Part shown: positions 16,309 through 24,545 of the stretch, one piece after another | How positions within the stretch are numbered: the first letter of the stretch is position 1 | Layout of the letters: every line of letters begins with the position of its first letter | Origin: an uncultured Gammaproteobacteria bacterium | GTDB taxonomy: Bacteria > Pseudomonadota > Gammaproteobacteria > Arenicellales > UBA868 | Assembly (NCBI GenBank): GCA_905612355.1 | Contig: CAJQRU010000005.1 | Span: 1 to 41,119, forward strand | Direction of reading: 5' to 3' | DNA length: 41,119 bases | The notes under the pieces: generated by a model | The model's database searches: none | What the model was told of the DNA's origin: nothing | The model's input: only the letters and a program-made list of their open reading frames with translations | Position numbers and translations under genes: made by a program

Positions 16309-16766
16309 AGCGTCGGCAGGGGGTCCCATGGATGGCAGCAGACGCCTACGCACACTCCCTTAGCGGCCTGACTGTCAACTTGATAGTCCACCAGATTGAC
16401 GCTGCTCTTGATTTTCATGAGCGGGTTCTCATGGTTAAAACGATCTATAACGACTCGGATTTTGCTGTTGTCCGTGGTTATGATGCCGAGTGGATATTGC
16501 ACGCCGATCACACCTACGACGAACACCCCGCGCGAAAGCGGCTTCAGGCATTTCCGCAACGAGGGGGCGCCCTAGAACTGCGTTTACATGGCTGTGACCC
16601 CGATGCCGCTGCACGACGTGCCCAGGCATTTGGCTACGAGGTGATACAAACTCCGACCGACAAAGCCCATGGACTGCGTGAAACCTATCTCGTTGACTCA
16701 GACGGCTATCTGTGGGTGCCAGACATGCCTGTAGGTTCCGTTTCGAAGCACGACCACAGTGTGTGA
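16305..16766 (+). CDS. VOC (glyoxalase/dioxygenase) superfamily protein
   Basis: A 153-residue protein of the vicinal oxygen chelate superfamily with one pair of beta-alpha-beta-beta-beta modules: SGLTVNLIVHQIDAALDFHERVL near residue 20, ALELRLHGCDPDAAARRAQAFGYEVI near 88, and ETYLVDSDGYLWVP near 125. The glutamate in RETYLVD and the histidine in LRLHG could be metal ligands. Family members include glyoxalases, extradiol dioxygenases and resistance proteins, and this sequence does not decide among them. It overlaps glnS by 4 nt and precedes the intradiol dioxygenase subunit genes by 81 nt, so a role with an aromatic ring-cleavage product is possible but unproven. Confidence 0.82.
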   Translation: MKRRQGVPWMAADAYAHSLSGLTVNLIVHQIDAALDFHERVLMVKTIYNDSDFAVVRGYDAEWILHADHTYDEHPARKRLQAFPQRGGALELRLHGCDPDAAARRAQAFGYEVIQTPTDKAHGLRETYLVDSDGYLWVPDMPVGSVSKHDHSV

Positions 16767-16847
16767 TCCAAATGTTTATCTCGGTGCTAGTCTCTTACGC
16801 ATAACCGACTGACTCGATTCCTCTGCGAACCAACCAAACCACAAGCC

Positions 16848-17594
16848 ATGTCAACAGAACCTGAGACGCCTTTGCTGGACAGTGGATTTCGCCGCCGTGA
16901 CCGCTCTGTGCAACCCAGACTGCTGTGGCCAGAATATAAATCGACGCTGAACCGCGCACCCACTCAACCCTTGGTTCCACTCTCACCCACTTTGTCGGAA
17001 ATCACTGGGCCAACCTTTTCCCCACAGGAGATCGATCTAATTGATCGAGACTTGCTGCAAAATGCCCGAATCGATCGCGACCCGTTGGGCGAACGAACTT
17101 TGCTTACGGGCCGCGTCATAGATCAAGATGGCACACCCCTTTGCGCCACGAGGATAGAGATCTGGCAAGCCAATGCCGCTGGGCGTTACCAACATGCGAG
17201 CGATAACTACCAGGCGCCACTCGACCCCAATTTCAGCGGCTATGGCTGCTGCCTCACCGATGAATTGGGCAATTACGAGTTTCTGACTATCCGTCCGGGG
17301 CCTTACCCTTTTGCCAACGGCGCCAATACTTGGCGCCCTTCCCATGTGCATTTTTCAATCTTTGGGCCTGCCTTCGCGACTCGCCTGGTAACACAGATGT
17401 ATTTCGAAGGGGACCCTCTAATCCGAGACTGCCCGATGCTCGGTTCGATTCCCGATCGCAGCGCCCAATCTCGACTCGTTGCAGCGTTCGATATGGAGCG
17501 ATCGCGACCCTTTGACTGTCTCGCCTACCGCTTCGACCTGGTATTGCGCGGTCCGAAACAGACGCATTTCGAAAATCGACCGGACGGGTTGTAA
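16848..17594 (+). CDS. pcaH: Protocatechuate 3,4-dioxygenase beta subunit (catalytic)
   Basis: A 248-residue intradiol dioxygenase subunit that binds the non-haem Fe(III). The four iron ligands of the Pseudomonas enzyme (Tyr, Tyr, His, His) are present with identical spacing: Y114 in AGRYQHA, Y153 in GPYPFANG, and H166 and H168 in RPSHVHFS. The N-terminal extension and LTGRVIDQDGTPL core are typical. The enzyme opens protocatechuate to 3-carboxy-cis,cis-muconate. It lies 3 nt upstream of the alpha subunit gene. None of pcaB, pcaC, pcaD, pcaI, pcaJ or pcaF is in the window, so a related catechol substrate is not excluded. Confidence 0.93.
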   Translation: MSTEPETPLLDSGFRRRDRSVQPRLLWPEYKSTLNRAPTQPLVPLSPTLSEITGPTFSPQEIDLIDRDLLQNARIDRDPLGERTLLTGRVIDQDGTPLCATRIEIWQANAAGRYQHASDNYQAPLDPNFSGYGCCLTDELGNYEFLTIRPGPYPFANGANTWRPSHVHFSIFGPAFATRLVTQMYFEGDPLIRDCPMLGSIPDRSAQSRLVAAFDMERSRPFDCLAYRFDLVLRGPKQTHFENRPDGL

Positions 17595-17597
17595 ATC

Positions 17598-18224
17598 ATG
17601 TCAAAAGACCCGCTACACCATGAAACATCATCTCAAACAGTCGGACCCTTTGTGCACATTGGACTCTATCCCGCAGTCTCCGGGATCCTGGCGCGTTCTC
17701 GCACCTATGGTAACCAGTTGGCCTCCACGCATGCATACGGCCAACGTATTCGAGTCGAAGGTCAGATCATCGACGGCAATGGCGAAACGGTCCGTGACGC
17801 CTTGCTTGAATTCTGGCAAGCGGATGGACATGGCCGCTATGCACACCCTGCGGATCCTCAGGCCAAATCTGCGGACGTTGGCCTGAGCGGATTTGGTCGT
17901 TCCGTGACTGACCCTGACACGGGGACATGGACGTTAGAGTCAATTAAGCCTGGAGCAGTCGGGGATCTTAACCAACGGCCCATGGCACCCCACATCAATC
18001 TTGCTTTGTTCGCGCGCGGGCTGAATATTCACTTGCATAGTCGCATCTATTTTGATGACGAGGTGAAAGCGAATGCCGTCGATCCTGTGCTACAGCAGTG
18101 TGTACCAGCTCCGCGCCGACAAACACTCATCGCCCGCCGCAAGGAAACCACACAAGAGCCATGTGTTTACCGATTTGATATGGTGCTACAGGGGAAAAAC
18201 GAAACCGTGTTCTTTGATCTCTGA
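17598..18224 (+). CDS. pcaG: Protocatechuate 3,4-dioxygenase alpha subunit
   Basis: A 208-residue non-catalytic partner subunit. TSSQTVGPFVHIGL near residue 10 is the alpha-subunit N-terminal pattern, followed by IRVEGQIIDGNGETVRDALLEFWQADGHGRY, KPGAV, APHINLALFARGLNIHLHSRIYF and the C-terminal YRFDMVLQGKNETVFFD. The iron ligand set of the beta subunit is not conserved in the same way, as expected. Alpha and beta form an alternating (alpha-beta)n shell in the cytoplasm. It follows pcaH by 3 nt and converges on the fadB-like gene with a 59-nt gap. Confidence 0.93.
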   Translation: MSKDPLHHETSSQTVGPFVHIGLYPAVSGILARSRTYGNQLASTHAYGQRIRVEGQIIDGNGETVRDALLEFWQADGHGRYAHPADPQAKSADVGLSGFGRSVTDPDTGTWTLESIKPGAVGDLNQRPMAPHINLALFARGLNIHLHSRIYFDDEVKANAVDPVLQQCVPAPRRQTLIARRKETTQEPCVYRFDMVLQGKNETVFFDL

Positions 18225-18283
18225 CGAGATTAGAAACGGAGGCACTCGTCCATACGGTCAAAGAATGCGTTGCCTTATCGGTG

Positions 18284-20374
18284 CTAGTTGAGATCAGAGA
18301 AAGTACGACCCTCACGTACCAACTGCTCTAGCAACGACGACGGCTTCCAGAAGACATCGTCTGTCATCGCGTAATCCTTTAGCGCCTTCAGGATCTCGTC
18401 TAACCCGGTTTCGTCCGCAAAATGCATCGGGCCTCCCCTCCATCGGGGAAACCCGTAGCCGAAAACCTTCACCATATCGATATCCAAGGGTCTCAGCGCA
18501 ATGCCCTCCTCTAGCACCCGCGCTGCTTCGTTAATCATAGCCAGCATGACTCGGTTCTGTATTTCTTCCACAGAAAAAAAACGTCGCTCGATACCATGCC
18601 GCGCTGACTCAGTATGAATAATCGGTTCTACCTCTGGATTCGGTAAAACAGTTCCATCGGCCTGGTACACATACCAACCCTGGCCGCTCTTGCGACCAAA
18701 CCAGCCACGTTCACACAGTCGATCTGCGATTTCCACATAGCGCTCTCGCCGAGGGCGCGTGGGTGCCAACCGCTGCCGATTCGCCCATCCAATATCCAAC
18801 CCTGCTTGGTCCATAACTCGAAAGGGGCCCATCGCCATACCGAATGATTCCATCGCCTGATCTATCTCCCAGGGCATCGCGCCATCTTCAAGCATGTAAT
18901 CGACCTGCTTACGGTAATGAAACAGTATTCGATTGCCAATAAATCCGTCACAGACACCAGCCAGCACGCCGACCTTGTCTAACCGGCGCGCGAAGGCAAG
19001 GCAAGTCGCTACAACGTGGGGAGCCGTTTTCTCGCCTTTAACCACTTCAAGCAAGCGCATCAACTGTGCGGGCGAGAAAAAGTGCAAACCAATCACATCT
19101 TCTGGTCGGGCGGTAACGGCTGCGATCTCATCGGTATTCAGATAAGAGGTGTTGGTTGCCAGAATAGTCCCTTCCGGAGCGTACTTATCGAGTCGCCGGA
19201 AAACCTCTTTTTTTATCCCCATGTCTTCAAACACAGCTTCAATAACAAGCTCGACAGTAGACAAACAGCCGTAGTCCGTATCGCTCACCAAGCGTTGACA
19301 CGCTGCAGTGTGGTCCGAAGAAGTCATTCGACCGCGCTCGACAAATTCCTGCAGGCTGGCTTCGATCCCCTCTCTAGCCTGAGTGCTTTCTGCCAGAGTG
19401 CGCTCCAAGAGCACCACATTGAACCCTGCCTTGAGTGCGCAAACCGCGATGCCGATGCCCATAGTGCCACCGCCCACAATGCCGAGATGCTGGATATCGC
19501 GAGGATGTGTCTTTTCCAGTCCTGGAATTTTAGCCACCGCTCGTTCGGCGAAAAACGCGTGTCGAAGGGCCCGTGACTGGGGGGATGTCCGCAATGCCTG
19601 GAATACTGCACGCTCGTTCCGAAGGCCTTCTTCGAAGGGAACGCTCAAACCAAATTCAATCGATTCAAGTGCCTTCAATGGACTTTCCTGTCCCCTGGCT
19701 CGGCGAACGACGCTGGCTCGCTTATCGACAAAAACTGACGTTGGTGGAGCTTCTGGCGACGCTCTTTGACTCAGCGGCACCGGCAACTGCGTTGACCCAC
19801 GATCTACGAAGTCAACCGCAAACTCAATCTCATCACCTTCTATGAGCGCATCAACCAAGCCAAGCGCAGCCGCTTCGTCGGCCCCCACCGGCCGACCAGA
19901 AGTCACCAGATCAATCGCAACGTCAATTCCAACCAGACGGGGCAACCGCTGTGTACCCCCAGCACCAGGAATCAATCCCAATTTTACCTCCGGCAAAGCC
20001 AACCGGGCCTTGCTGCCTGCGAGCCGGTAATGGCATCCCAACGCAAGTTCCAGACCCCCGCCAAAAGCTACTCCGTGAATCAATGCCACAACTGGTTTGG
20101 GGCAAGCCTCGATCAGTCGAATAATGTCTGGCAAACTCGGGGCTTGGGGTGCTTGATCGAATTCACGGACGTCCGCTCCGGCACAGAATGCGCGACCTTC
20201 ACCGCAAAGAACCGCGCCCTTGATCTCGCTATCCGTCATGACTTGAGTTAACACACGGTCGAGACCAAGTCTGACCGAATGCGATAACGTATTGAGCGGC
20301 GGGTTAGAAATCGTAATCACAGCAATTGCGCCGTGTTGTTCGAGAATCACCGGTGTTCGTTGATCTTGAGCCAT
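18284..20374 (-). CDS. Bifunctional enoyl-CoA hydratase / 3-hydroxyacyl-CoA dehydrogenase (FadB/FadJ-like)
   Basis: A 696-residue two-domain beta-oxidation enzyme. The crotonase domain (residues about 1-190) has GRAFCAGADVREF, HGVAFGGGLELALGCHYRLA and LPEVKLGLIPGAGGTQRLPR. The dehydrogenase domain (from about 290) has the NAD-binding GIVGGGTMGIGIA, then NTSYLNTDEIA and GLHFFSPAQLM, plus two C-terminal 3HCDH_C regions. It hydrates enoyl-CoA and oxidises the resulting 3-hydroxyacyl-CoA. I chose the ATG at 20372-20374; the frame is open 11 codons further. No thiolase gene accompanies it. Position between pcaG and the box genes suggests use on ring-cleavage products, but a general fatty-acid role is equally possible. 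Confidence 0.93.
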   Translation of the reverse strand: MAQDQRTPVILEQHGAIAVITISNPPLNTLSHSVRLGLDRVLTQVMTDSEIKGAVLCGEGRAFCAGADVREFDQAPQAPSLPDIIRLIEACPKPVVALIHGVAFGGGLELALGCHYRLAGSKARLALPEVKLGLIPGAGGTQRLPRLVGIDVAIDLVTSGRPVGADEAAALGLVDALIEGDEIEFAVDFVDRGSTQLPVPLSQRASPEAPPTSVFVDKRASVVRRARGQESPLKALESIEFGLSVPFEEGLRNERAVFQALRTSPQSRALRHAFFAERAVAKIPGLEKTHPRDIQHLGIVGGGTMGIGIAVCALKAGFNVVLLERTLAESTQAREGIEASLQEFVERGRMTSSDHTAACQRLVSDTDYGCLSTVELVIEAVFEDMGIKKEVFRRLDKYAPEGTILATNTSYLNTDEIAAVTARPEDVIGLHFFSPAQLMRLLEVVKGEKTAPHVVATCLAFARRLDKVGVLAGVCDGFIGNRILFHYRKQVDYMLEDGAMPWEIDQAMESFGMAMGPFRVMDQAGLDIGWANRQRLAPTRPRRERYVEIADRLCERGWFGRKSGQGWYVYQADGTVLPNPEVEPIIHTESARHGIERRFFSVEEIQNRVMLAMINEAARVLEEGIALRPLDIDMVKVFGYGFPRWRGGPMHFADETGLDEILKALKDYAMTDDVFWKPSSLLEQLVREGRTFSDLN

Positions 20375-20459
20375 GATCTCATATCCAGAAATGCAAGAAA
20401 GCGCCAACCAATTTCAACGCGTTAAAGTGCCCAGCCTAACAAATACTTTGTTGCTCCTA

Positions 20460-20488
20460 GCCATATCTGACCTGCGCGACGCCATATC
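20460..20488. repeat. Direct repeat GCCATATC with 21-bp period
   Basis: GCCATATC occurs at 20460-20467 and again at 20481-20488 in the spacer between the divergent fadB-like and alpha/beta-hydrolase genes. The 21-bp period is two helical turns, placing both copies on the same face of DNA, as in tandem operator half-sites. Chance is not excluded for 8-mers. Confidence 0.35.
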
Positions 20489-20497
20489 AGGCCCATC

Positions 20498-21278
20498 ATG
20501 CCTAACAACAACACCCTGACAATCAACGATCTAAAGCTTGAGTATCGCGCAGTAGGTGACATCAGGTCACGCAAAGAAACTATCGTGATGCTTCATGAAG
20601 GCCTCGGCTATGTTTCGCTGTGGAATGACTTCCCCGAACGCCTCGCCGAGGCAACCGGTTTGCGAGTGATTACCTATTTCACGCAGCGGCTACGGATCTT
20701 CGTCACCGTGCGACCTACCCCGCCCATCGACTTATATGCACGACGAAGCCTTCGAGGTGCTCCCCGCGGCACTCGACCGAGTGGGTTTCTATGGTGGGAT
20801 CCTTCTCGGACACAGTGATGGGGCCTCCATTGCTGCTATCTACGCTGGCGCTCACTCCGATGATCGCCTGCGGGGGCTAGTCCTAATAGCTCCGCATTTC
20901 TTTATCGAACCGGCCGGGTTGGCAGCCATCGAACGGGCCCGGGTTGCATTCGTTAATGGCGATTTGCGCCCGCGCCTTGAGAAACACCACAAGGAAGGCA
21001 TCGACTGCGCATTCTGGGGTTGGTGTAACGCCTGGCTAGACCCGAATTTTGAACGATGGGACATTCGCAAACACTTGTCCGATATCGCTCAACCCGTGCT
21101 TGCCATACAAGGGGTAAATGACGAATACGGCAGCCTCGAACAACTTGACGAGCTTGAGACATATTGCCGGGCCTCCGTGACCCGCTTCATTATCGCCAAC
21201 TGTGGACACGCGCCTCACCGCGAAAATCCGGCAGCGACACTCAGTGCAATTCACACTCTAATTAATAGACTGCCGTAA
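20498..21278 (+). pseudogene. Alpha/beta hydrolase interrupted by a +1 frameshift
   Basis: Two overlapping frames together make one alpha/beta-hydrolase-fold protein of about 259 residues. The first frame (from 20498) gives MPNNNTLTINDLKLEYRAVG, IVMLHEGLGYVSLW (oxyanion region) and GLRVITY. The rest, including the nucleophile elbow LLGHSDGAS and C-terminal NCGHAPHREN, is in the other frame. Removing one T from the TTT at 20679-20681 restores ITYSRSGYGSSSP, the expected continuation, and leaves 780 nt, a multiple of three. It lies upstream of boxC on the same strand. The break could be a true mutation or a homopolymer sequencing error. Substrate is unknown; a hydrolase acting on a ring-cleavage product or thioester would fit the place. 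Confidence 0.85.
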
Positions 21279-21377
21279 CCTTGCACACCTGCTCTTCACC
21301 TCACAACTGATGCAGTACGGTCTTAATCAGTTCATAATTCAGTCATATTACAGACCCCGCACGTTGACTTGATACCA

Positions 21378-23030
21378 ATGCAAATTAACTTCCAGACGGA
21401 CCCCGAAAGTTACCGGCACTGGCATCTGGAAATTGATGGCGACGTCGCGACGTTGCGGCTTGATGTCTCTGAGGACGGTGGCCTATTCGATGGTTATCAG
21501 CTAAAACTCAATTCTTACGACCTCGGTGTTGATATCGAACTTTATGACGCGACCCAACGTTTGCGTTTCGAGCATCCTGCAGTTCGTGCCGTTGTCATTC
21601 GTTCTAATCTGGATCGCGTCTTTTGTGCCGGTGCGAATATCCGAATGCTGGCCGGCGCCAGCCACCATCTCAAAGTCAATTTCTGCAAATTCACTAACGA
21701 GACGCGCAACGGTATCGAAGACGCGAGCACTCATTCTAGACAACGTTATCTATGTGCCGTTAATGGGGCCTGCGCCGGGGGCGGCTACGAATTGGCCCTC
21801 GCTACGGATTACATTATGCTGGCCGATGACGGGGCATCCTCTGTCGCACTGCCAGAAGTCCCGCTGCTGGCGGTTCTCCCAGGGACAGGCGGCCTAACAC
21901 GGCTCACTGACAAGCGTCGCGTCCGGCGTGATTTAGCCGATGTATTTTGCACACTGGAAGAGGGTGTCAAAGGCCAGCGGGCACTCGATTGGCAGTTGGT
22001 AGATGAAATCGTTCCGGCCAGTGATTTCGATTCAGCCGTGGAAAAACGTGCCCAAAAGCTAGCAGCGACGTCCGATCGTCCAAGCGATGGAAAAGGTATT
22101 GTCCTGGAGCCCTTGAAACGACGGTCTACGCCTGATCATCTAGCCTATTGCGCAGTCGACCTGACTATTTCGCGGGATGTCGGGGTTGCCACGCTAACCA
22201 TATCGGGCCCCCAATCCCCTCCACCAACCGATCTGGCCGAGTTGATCAACAGTGGGTCTGGGTTCTGGCCATTGAACACTGCCCGAGAATTAGACGATGC
22301 GATCCTGTATCTGCGCTTTAACGAACCAAAGATAGGGGTGCTTAAGTTTGCCAGTCACGGTGACCTGTCAAAAGTCCTCTCCTATGACCAGTTTCTGGAA
22401 CAGCATTCTGCTCACTGGCTTTGCAGAGAAATCAGACTGTACTGGAAGCGTGTGCTGAAACGACTCGATGTAACTTCCCGTTCCATGATCAGCGTCATCG
22501 AACCTGGCAGCTGCTTTGCCGGAACTCTCGCTGAAATACTTTTTGCCAGTGACCGGAGCTACATGTTGAGCGGAATGCCCGAAGGCACCAACATACCGCC
22601 CGCCAACATTTTACTTACCAGCGTCAATTTTGGTGCGTATCCAATGTCTAACGGTCTAACCAGGCTGGAGACCCGTTTCCTGGGACAACCGGAATTGCTG
22701 AAAGAAGCCGAAACTAGGATTGACGCACCATTGCTAGGTGACGAATGCGAATCAATGGGATTAGTAACATTTGCCTTTGATGAAATTGACTGGGATGATG
22801 AAATACGAATTTTTCTCGAGGAACGCGCCGCGTTCTCACCTGACGCCATGATCGGGATGGAGGCCAACCTGCGTTTTGCTGGGCCCGAGACTATGGAAAC
22901 AAAGATTTTTTCTCGCTTGAGCGCATGGCAGAACTGGATTTTTCAACGGCCCAACGCCGTTGGTCAGAAAGGGGCGCTGAAGCGCTATGGAAGCGGCCAA
23001 AAAGGGGAGTTCAACCGGGAACGGGTGTAA
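21378..23030 (+). CDS. boxC: 2,3-epoxybenzoyl-CoA dihydrolase (benzoyl-CoA-dihydrodiol lyase)
   Basis: BoxC hydrolyses and opens the ring of 2,3-epoxybenzoyl-CoA, releasing formate and 3,4-dehydroadipyl-CoA semialdehyde. The 550-residue protein has an N-terminal crotonase-like domain: LDRVFCAGANIRML near residue 80, VNGACAGGGYELALATDYIM near 130 and LPEVPLLAVLPGTGGLTRL near 160. The C-terminal half carries LYLRFNEPKIG and ends with WQNWIFQRPNAVG and FNRERV, strongly conserved in BoxC. I chose the ATG at 21378; TTG three codons upstream is the alternative and neither has a good ribosome-binding site. It is followed 29 nt later by boxB. Assignment is firm. Confidence 0.96.
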   Translation: MQINFQTDPESYRHWHLEIDGDVATLRLDVSEDGGLFDGYQLKLNSYDLGVDIELYDATQRLRFEHPAVRAVVIRSNLDRVFCAGANIRMLAGASHHLKVNFCKFTNETRNGIEDASTHSRQRYLCAVNGACAGGGYELALATDYIMLADDGASSVALPEVPLLAVLPGTGGLTRLTDKRRVRRDLADVFCTLEEGVKGQRALDWQLVDEIVPASDFDSAVEKRAQKLAATSDRPSDGKGIVLEPLKRRSTPDHLAYCAVDLTISRDVGVATLTISGPQSPPPTDLAELINSGSGFWPLNTARELDDAILYLRFNEPKIGVLKFASHGDLSKVLSYDQFLEQHSAHWLCREIRLYWKRVLKRLDVTSRSMISVIEPGSCFAGTLAEILFASDRSYMLSGMPEGTNIPPANILLTSVNFGAYPMSNGLTRLETRFLGQPELLKEAETRIDAPLLGDECESMGLVTFAFDEIDWDDEIRIFLEERAAFSPDAMIGMEANLRFAGPETMETKIFSRLSAWQNWIFQRPNAVGQKGALKRYGSGQKGEFNRERV

Positions 23031-23059
23031 TCAACCCTACCCCGAACGGAGAACAATCA

Positions 23060-24508
23060 ATGACTGATTCGGTCAACGTCAACTATGACACCTTGATACC
23101 CAATAATGTTGGCCTCGCTTCCGATCGTCGAGTGCTGCGCGGCCTCGAACAGTGGCACAACAACTACCTCAATTGGTGGAAGCAAACTGGACCGGAAGGC
23201 TTTCAAGATGCACCCGTTTACTTGCGCACTGCCGTTAGCGTCGAGCGTGAAGGCTGGGCCAAATTTGGTTTTGTCAAAATGCCCGACTATCGTTGGGGCA
23301 TCCTGTTAGCGCCAGCCATTGAGGATCGACGTATCCCATTTGGCCTGCATAAAGGGGAACCTGTTTGGCAGGAATTACCTGGCGAATACCGCGCCATGCT
23401 CCGCCGACTTATTGTCATACAAGGCGATACCGAACCGGCATCGGTCGAGCAACAACGTTACCTTGGTCAAACGGCCCCATCACTTTACGACATGCGCAAC
23501 GTTTTTCAGGTAAATGTTGAAGAAGCCCGTCACCTGTGGGCCATGGTCTATCTGCTTCACAAATATTTCGGTCGCGATGGCCGCGAAGAAGCACAAGAAC
23601 TACTTAGTCGCCGTTCGGGGGACGCAGACAGGCCTCGACTGCTGGGTGCATTCAACGAAGAAACACCGGACTGGTTATCTTTTTTTATGTTTACATTTTT
23701 TACCGACCGTGATGGCAAGATGCAACTCGAAAGCCTGGCACAGTCGGGATTCGACCCTCTGTCACGCACCACTCGATTTATGTTAACGGAAGAAGCCCAT
23801 CACATGTTTGTTGGCATAAGCGGTATTTCCCGCGTCATCCAAAAAACTTGTAGCGCAATGAAAGACGCAGGCATCGAAGATCCGAATGACATTGAAAAAA
23901 TTCGCTCTCTAGGAGTTATTGATCTGCCCACTATTCAGAAAAAAGCCAATTTTCATTATTCCGTTTCACTGGATCTGTTTGGATCAGAACTTTCGACCAA
24001 TGCGGCTAATTTTTTCAATTCGGGCATTAAAGGACGTTATCAGGAAAATGATATTGACGATGATCATTGCCTTACCGACGCGACTTACCCAGTCATGCGT
24101 TTGATCAACGGTGTCATCACGCAAACCCAGGAAGCCGCTTTGCCCGCACTCAACATGAGACTCCGCGATGATTACGTGCGCGACTGCGCGCGAGGCGTTG
24201 AACGATGGAATCAACTCATTGCTAAAGAAGGAATTGAGTTTTGTGTCGAACTGCCGCACGTTGCATTCAATCGACATGTTGGGGAGTTCTCCAGTATCAA
24301 TGCAACGCCGCAAGGAATAATTATTAACGAGGCCAAGTGGCAGAAAAATATACAAGAGTACTTGCCGTCAGTTGAAGATAAGGCCTACATCGCTTCCCTG
24401 ATGAGGTCCGTAACGGCGCCTGGCAGTTATGCGTCCTGGATCTCTCCGCCAGCCCGCATGATCGATAACAAGCCGGAAGATTTTGAATTTGTTCGCATCC
24501 AACACTGA
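23060..24508 (+). CDS. boxB: Benzoyl-CoA 2,3-epoxidase (oxygenase component)
   Basis: BoxB is a class I diiron oxygenase that converts benzoyl-CoA to its 2,3-epoxide with O2 and electrons from BoxA. The 482-residue product starts MTDSVNVNYDTLIPNNVGL, the family N-terminus; the frame is open 45 codons upstream, inside boxC, but that extension is unrelated. GGAG lies about 10 nt before the ATG. The helical diiron core shows the carboxylate/His clusters NVEEARHLWAMVYLLHKYFG near residue 152 and LTEEAHHMFVG near residue 243. Neighbour boxC provides the next step. BoxA is not in the window. Confidence 0.96.
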   Translation: MTDSVNVNYDTLIPNNVGLASDRRVLRGLEQWHNNYLNWWKQTGPEGFQDAPVYLRTAVSVEREGWAKFGFVKMPDYRWGILLAPAIEDRRIPFGLHKGEPVWQELPGEYRAMLRRLIVIQGDTEPASVEQQRYLGQTAPSLYDMRNVFQVNVEEARHLWAMVYLLHKYFGRDGREEAQELLSRRSGDADRPRLLGAFNEETPDWLSFFMFTFFTDRDGKMQLESLAQSGFDPLSRTTRFMLTEEAHHMFVGISGISRVIQKTCSAMKDAGIEDPNDIEKIRSLGVIDLPTIQKKANFHYSVSLDLFGSELSTNAANFFNSGIKGRYQENDIDDDHCLTDATYPVMRLINGVITQTQEAALPALNMRLRDDYVRDCARGVERWNQLIAKEGIEFCVELPHVAFNRHVGEFSSINATPQGIIINEAKWQKNIQEYLPSVEDKAYIASLMRSVTAPGSYASWISPPARMIDNKPEDFEFVRIQH

Positions 24509-24545
24509 GCCGCGCCCGCATAATGGTCACGACCTGTGACTAACA

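Noticed and set aside
20670-20690. Programmed ribosomal frameshift in the alpha/beta hydrolase
   Set aside because: No slippery heptamer, internal Shine-Dalgarno or downstream structure; a single-base insertion explains it better.
20726-20738. Sequence CGACTTATATGC shared with the region near 13660
   Set aside because: A 12-base match in unrelated contexts (inside a gene and in a spacer); no further similarity around it.
22925-23059. In-frame N-terminal extension of BoxB overlapping boxC
   Set aside because: The extension is a shadow of the conserved boxC C-terminus; the ATG at 23060 has a ribosome-binding site and gives the family start.
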